This document shows, one piece after another, positions 33,767 through 36,709 of a stretch of DNA of 36,709 nt. How positions within the stretch are numbered: the stretch's first letter is position 1; every line of letters begins with the position of its first letter. The stretch covers positions 1 to 36,709 of the forward strand of contig JAFRQH010000019.1 of the NCBI GenBank assembly GCA_017428725.1, in the 5' to 3' direction. A program made the translations under genes and the position numbers. The stretch is from Bacteroidales bacterium (GTDB taxonomy: Bacteria > Bacteroidota > Bacteroidia > Bacteroidales > UBA932). The notes under the pieces are model-generated. The model worked only from the letters and a program-made list of their open reading frames with translations, did no database searches and was not told the DNA's origin.

Positions 33767-35291
33767 GAATATAAGGAGTGGTAAAGATTGCGTTGTTTGG
33801 ACGCGCGTATCGACCAAATACCAGGAAGATAACGGCGGTAGCCTTGAGACACAAAAGGAAACCTGCGAAGAATATGCAAACAGATATGGCTACAAGGTGG
33901 CAGACTATTTTGGTGGCAAGCACGAAAGTGCAAAGACACCGGGCAAGATGGTTACTGAAATGTATAACTATGTTAGAAAGCATAAGGAAATATCAACCAT
34001 TTTAGTATCTGAATTTGACAGGTTCTCACGGGCATCGTGGCAGGCGTGTAAGATGCTTGATGAAATGCGTGCGTTGGGTATCATCGTCATTGCAACCAAG
34101 TATGGCTTGAACACGGAGACAAAAGAAGGTATGCTAATGGCAAAGAACACCCTTAATATGGCGGAATGGGACAACCAAAACCGAACCGACAAATTCGTTG
34201 ATGGACGTGAAAAGTGTTTCCGTTCAGGTGCTTGGGTACAAAAACCTCCATTCGGCTATAGTAAAGAAGGTAAAAGCCGAGAAACGTGGTGTTACCTCAA
34301 CGAAAAGGGCAAGTTACTCCGATATGCTTTTAAATGGAAGTTGGCAGGTTATTCCAACAGTGAGATTTTGGACAAGTTGTCGGCATTGGGATTAGTCATT
34401 ACCAAACAAGTTCTTCACCGTGTCTTGACAAGTCCATTTTATGCAGGTAAGATATGCCATCAGTACACCCACTATGAAATGGTGGACGGACAGATAGAAC
34501 CTGCGGTAACGTACATTGATTTTTTGAAGGTGCAGGAGATTATGTCAGGCAGGACAGGCAAGTACACACAGAACAAACATAACCCTTGCTTTCCCTTGAC
34601 GAAGCATGTCATCTGTGCTGATGATGATACGCCATTCACCGCATATACCAAGGAGAAGAAGTCCAAGGGTACGGTGCGTCACTATGACTACTACAAGTGC
34701 AACAAGGCCGGCTGCAAAACGAATGTCACCGCCAAGGAGATGCACGAGAAGTATGAAAGAGTGCTTAACAGATTCTATTTGCCTGAGAATGTTTTGTTGA
34801 ATTTCTCTTCCTTAATTAAAGGCCTGTTCCGTAAAAGTTCCGATGAACTTTTTGCCCAGCGCACGCTGCTGAAGAAAAGGCTGACGGAAATCGACAGTGA
34901 TATAAAGAATGTGCGTGTTCGCTATGCAACCGGAGTAATCGACAACGAGACCTATGATACGGCAATTAAAGAATTCAACAACCGCAAGGACTTGGTGATA
35001 CTCGAACTCGACAAATGCAACCTGAATTTATCGAACTACGAGAAGCAGATACCAATGGTTATTGCAACCGCCTCAGATATAAGTCGTTTATGGCATAATA
35101 CCAACTTGGATGGAAAGCGAAAAATCCAAAATTTAGTCTTTCCTAGCGGTATATTTTGGGACAAGCAAATTGGCGATTATCGAACCATTTCAAGGAATGG
35201 ATTCTTCGACTTAATGGACAGATTTTCAGTCCATTATGGGAATAAAAAAGAGGCAGCATCTTCGGATGCTGTCTCGTTGTGCGGCAGGTGA
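33753..35291 (+). CDS. Large serine recombinase (integrase)
   Basis: A 512-aa protein. Residues ~12-150 are the catalytic domain (VVWTRVSTKYQEDNGGSLETQ, S20 nucleophile; SEFDRFSRASWQACKML). Next is a recombinase domain (KPPFGYSKEG, YAFKWKLAGYSNSEILDKLSALGL, LTSPFYAGKI), then a zinc-ribbon-like part (HVICADDDTPF...YYKCNKAGC) whose first knuckle has one Cys rather than two, then a coiled coil. YRTISRNGFFDLMD is the usual family ending. The last ~15 residues (KKEAASSDAVSLCGR) are encoded by the tRNA-Leu terminator and acceptor stem of the host, so the native end probably lies at or before base 35243. Likely integrates and excises the element. Confidence 0.93.
   Translation: MIDFKNIRSGKDCVVWTRVSTKYQEDNGGSLETQKETCEEYANRYGYKVADYFGGKHESAKTPGKMVTEMYNYVRKHKEISTILVSEFDRFSRASWQACKMLDEMRALGIIVIATKYGLNTETKEGMLMAKNTLNMAEWDNQNRTDKFVDGREKCFRSGAWVQKPPFGYSKEGKSRETWCYLNEKGKLLRYAFKWKLAGYSNSEILDKLSALGLVITKQVLHRVLTSPFYAGKICHQYTHYEMVDGQIEPAVTYIDFLKVQEIMSGRTGKYTQNKHNPCFPLTKHVICADDDTPFTAYTKEKKSKGTVRHYDYYKCNKAGCKTNVTAKEMHEKYERVLNRFYLPENVLLNFSSLIKGLFRKSSDELFAQRTLLKKRLTEIDSDIKNVRVRYATGVIDNETYDTAIKEFNNRKDLVILELDKCNLNLSNYEKQIPMVIATASDISRLWHNTNLDGKRKIQNLVFPSGIFWDKQIGDYRTISRNGFFDLMDRFSVHYGNKKEAASSDAVSLCGR
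35177..35188 (+). repeat. 12-bp direct repeat, right copy
   Basis: TTATCGAACCAT, inside the large recombinase gene, identical to 28428-28439. Two further 9-mers, GGAATGGAT (28473, 35194) and ATGGGAATA (28519, 35236), recur in the same order at both ends, with different spacing. Confidence 0.5.
35244..35275 (-). terminator. tRNA-Leu terminator
   Basis: On the minus strand an 11-bp stem (35275-35265 with 35260-35250, one G-T pair), loop CGAA, then TTTTTT. It follows the tRNA 3' end by four bases. Confidence 0.85.
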
Positions 35292-35362
35292 GACTCGAAC
35301 TCACACAGGCCAATGCCCACTACCCCCTCAAAGTAGCGTGTCTACCATTTCACCACTGCCGC
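35280..35362 (-). tRNA. tRNA-Leu (anticodon GAG)
   Basis: An 83-base gene. The acceptor stem is GCGGCAG/CTGCCGC, the D-arm region contains GAAATGGTAGACACGC, the anticodon stem CTACT/GGTAG holds loop TTGAGGG (anticodon GAG), a long class-II variable arm follows, and the T-arm GTGAGTTCGAGTCTCAC is complete. No CCA is encoded (the discriminator A is followed by CAA). The promoter lies at 35381-35410 and a terminator right after. Its 3' end faces the mobile element, a common integration geometry. Confidence 0.95.
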
Positions 35363-35380
35363 AGTTCTACTTTGGGACTG

Positions 35381-35410
35381 CAAAAATAGGGATAATTCTG
35401 GGAAACGCAA
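35381..35410 (-). promoter_or_regulatory. Promoter of tRNA-Leu
   Basis: Minus-strand TATTTTTG (35388-35381) with TTG (35410-35408) 19 bases upstream. Confidence 0.75.
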
Positions 35411-35422
35411 AAATTTTTTTCT

Positions 35423-35430
35423 TATTTTTG
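35423..35430 (+). promoter_or_regulatory. Promoter -7 element of the hemerythrin-LuxR gene
   Basis: TATTTTTG, seven bases before ATG 35438; an in-frame GTG at 35432 is one base from it and would be too close. Confidence 0.65.
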
Positions 35431-35437
35431 TGTGGAT

Positions 35438-36379
35438 ATGGACAAGTTTTCTAGCAAGATGAAGGTCGCGGATCTCGTCGAGTCCAATTACCTGCTGCTG
35501 GGCGTCCTGGCGCGTGTCGGGATCGACGGCTGCTTCGGTGAGCGGACGGTCGCCGAGCTGTGCGAGCAGTCCGGGCTGGACCCGGACACGGTCATCCTCT
35601 TGTGCGAGGTGTATTCTTCGCCGGACTTCAAGCCGTCGATGGAGCAGTTGCGCCGCAGCCACGTGGGGGATGTCCTCCGCTACCTGCACCAGTCGCACGA
35701 CTACTATCTCAGCCAGGCGCTGGTCGGGATCGAGGAGTCGATCGAGTGGCTGCTTGCGCCCTGTCCGGAGCGGCAGCAGCAGGTGGTCTGGAATTTCTTC
35801 CGGGGGTACAAGACCGAGCTCAAGAACCATTTCGGCTTCGAGGAGCAGGAGGTGATCCCGTATGTGCAGGACCTGATCATCGGGCAGCACCGGAGCGGGT
35901 TCAGCATCGACCGCTTCGAGGAGAACCATTCCAACATCGACGAGAAGCTCTCCGACTTCAAGAACCTGGTGATGAAGTCCCTGCCCGCCGAGTGCGACCG
36001 CCGGGCGCGGCTGTCCCTGCTCTACAAGGTTTTCGCCCTGCAGGAGGACCTGCAGTGCCACACCTACATCGAGGACAACATCCTCGTGCCGATGGTCCGG
36101 CTGCTGGAGAATCCCGGACAGGCCCGGGTGGGGGTGCGGGTGGACGCGGAGCCCCGGGACGAGACGCGTTCGGAGCTGTCCGACCGCGAGAAGGAGATCC
36201 TCGTGAGCGTGGCGCAGGGCCTGCTCAACAAGGAGATCGCCGACAAGCACCATATCTCCATCAACACCGTGATCACGCACCGCAAGAACATCACCCGCAA
36301 GACGGGGATCAAGACGGTGCCGGGCCTGACGGTGTATGCCATCCTGAACAACCTGATCGACATCAATTCCATCGAATAG
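35438..36379 (+). CDS. Hemerythrin/RIC-like sensor fused to a LuxR helix-turn-helix
   Basis: A 313-aa protein. Residues 1-~62 resemble the N-terminal domain of RIC/ScdA/YtfE repair proteins (LVESNYLLLGVLARVGID, TVAELCEQSGLD). Residues ~75-225 are a hemerythrin-like four-helix bundle with a complete set of candidate di-iron ligands: H84/H87 (YLHQSHDYY), H131 and E135 (NHFGFEEQE), H164 (EENHSNIDE), H208 and E212 (CHTYIEDNI). Residues ~246-305 are a LuxR-type helix-turn-helix (LSDREKEILVSVAQGLLNKEIADK, ISINTVITHRKNITRKTGI). It should bind DNA in response to oxygen, nitric oxide or iron state, an inference from the domains. queH starts directly after it. Confidence 0.88.
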   Translation: MDKFSSKMKVADLVESNYLLLGVLARVGIDGCFGERTVAELCEQSGLDPDTVILLCEVYSSPDFKPSMEQLRRSHVGDVLRYLHQSHDYYLSQALVGIEESIEWLLAPCPERQQQVVWNFFRGYKTELKNHFGFEEQEVIPYVQDLIIGQHRSGFSIDRFEENHSNIDEKLSDFKNLVMKSLPAECDRRARLSLLYKVFALQEDLQCHTYIEDNILVPMVRLLENPGQARVGVRVDAEPRDETRSELSDREKEILVSVAQGLLNKEIADKHHISINTVITHRKNITRKTGIKTVPGLTVYAILNNLIDINSIE

Positions 36380-36380
36380 C

Positions 36381-36709
36381 ATGCTGAAGGTCACGGCGCC
36401 TGGCGGCGCGGGGGAAATACTGCTGCACGCGTGCTGTGCACCTTGTTCCGGGGCCATTCTCGAATGTCTCCGGGACAGCGGCATCCGTCCGGTGGTCTTC
36501 TTCAGCAATTCGAACATCTTCCCGAAGGAGGAGTATGACCTGCGCCTGGCGGAGTTGCGGCGCTATGCGGCGCTGATGGGCGTGGAGCTCGTGGAGGACG
36601 CGTACGACCACGATGCGTGGCTGGCCGCGGTCCGCGGGCTCGAGGCGGAGCCGGAGCGCGGGCGCCGCTGCGCGGCCTGCTTCCGCTTCCGGCTCGCGCG
36701 CGCCGCCCG
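36381..36709 (+). CDS. queH: Epoxyqueuosine reductase QueH (3' truncated by window)
   Basis: The first 109 codons are visible, starting at ATG 36381, one base after the preceding stop. ILLHACCAPCSGAILE holds the N-terminal Cys pair, followed by VVFFSNSNIFPKEEYDLRLAEL and the second Cys pair in EPERGRRCAACFRFRLARAA, all hallmarks of QueH (DUF208). QueH carries an Fe-S cluster and performs the last step of queuosine synthesis, reduction of epoxyqueuosine in tRNA. It is probably cotranscribed with the hemerythrin-LuxR gene. Confidence 0.93.
   Translation, partial: MLKVTAPGGAGEILLHACCAPCSGAILECLRDSGIRPVVFFSNSNIFPKEEYDLRLAELRRYAALMGVELVEDAYDHDAWLAAVRGLEAEPERGRRCAACFRFRLARAA

Larger units (their letters stand above)
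28519..35244. mobile_element. Candidate integrated mobile element next to tRNA-Leu
   Basis: A block of about 6.7 kb with AT-rich composition and different codon usage, bounded by GC-rich chromosome on both sides. It holds a replication-protein-like gene, two serine recombinases, a GIY-YIG nuclease and small ORFs, and no housekeeping gene. The right end abuts the tRNA-Leu terminator. Boundaries are set at the shared 9-mer ATGGGAATA (28519 and 35236), with 28428/35177 as an alternative. No conjugation, capsid or Zot-type morphogenesis gene is visible, so it would be a small integrative or mobilisable element, or the remnant of a larger one. Confidence 0.6.

Overview
The window reads as a chromosomal piece of a GC-rich member of the Bacteroidales (Bacteroidota), probably gut- or rumen-associated. 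The evidence is the repeated Bacteroidota-type -7 promoter element TAnnTTTG, S16 with a long Ala/Glu/Lys tail, DUF4421 and DUF3108 envelope proteins, several lipobox lipoproteins, a FeoA-FeoB fusion with a small Cys-rich partner, and secreted glycoside hydrolases. Genus level is not resolved.

Layout. 1-4134: the end of an OmpA-family protein, a long coiled-coil lipoprotein and a secreted M28 peptidase. 4139-7779 (minus): DUF3108 and DUF4421 envelope proteins and a C69 dipeptidase. 7876-10329 (minus): an outer-envelope protein followed by a sodium:solute symporter. 10387-14513 (plus): a tightly overlapping operon sufB-pnuC-sufC-sufD-ispE, joining Fe-S cluster assembly, NAD precursor uptake and the MEP isoprenoid pathway; its SufD is unusually short. 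14554-18287: a DUF975 membrane protein, a polysaccharide flippase fused to a TupA-like ATP-grasp domain, and a DUF616-type glycosyltransferase. 18264-19943 (minus): a GH39-like hydrolase. 20094-21097: rpsP-rimM. 21149-22940: two overlapping GT2 glycosyltransferases. 22930-23367 (minus): a small lipoprotein. 23482-25996: feoAB and a 54-aa Cys-rich FeoB-associated protein. 26036-28351: a GH9-family protein.

From about 28.45 to 35.24 kb the base composition becomes strikingly AT-rich and codon usage changes. This is a candidate integrated mobile element of about 6.7 kb lying against a tRNA-Leu(GAG). It carries a small NUMOD3-like ORF, a phage/plasmid-type replication protein, a secreted membrane protein, a GIY-YIG nuclease embedded in seven tandem 'NGW' repeats with a small partner gene, a resolvase-type serine recombinase, a highly structured promoter-proximal leader, a 49-aa ORF and a large serine recombinase. 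The last ORF reads through the host tRNA terminator into the tRNA acceptor stem. Short direct repeats (12 bp and 9 bp) are shared by the two ends.

After the tRNA the GC-rich chromosome resumes with a hemerythrin/RIC-like protein fused to a LuxR helix-turn-helix, and the start of queH, cut by the window end. The strongest candidates for something undescribed are the GIY-YIG/NGW-repeat protein, the structured recombinase leader, the recombinase-tRNA junction and the flippase-ATP-grasp fusion. Iron and Fe-S handling (suf, feoAB, hemerythrin-LuxR, QueH) recurs across the chromosomal part.
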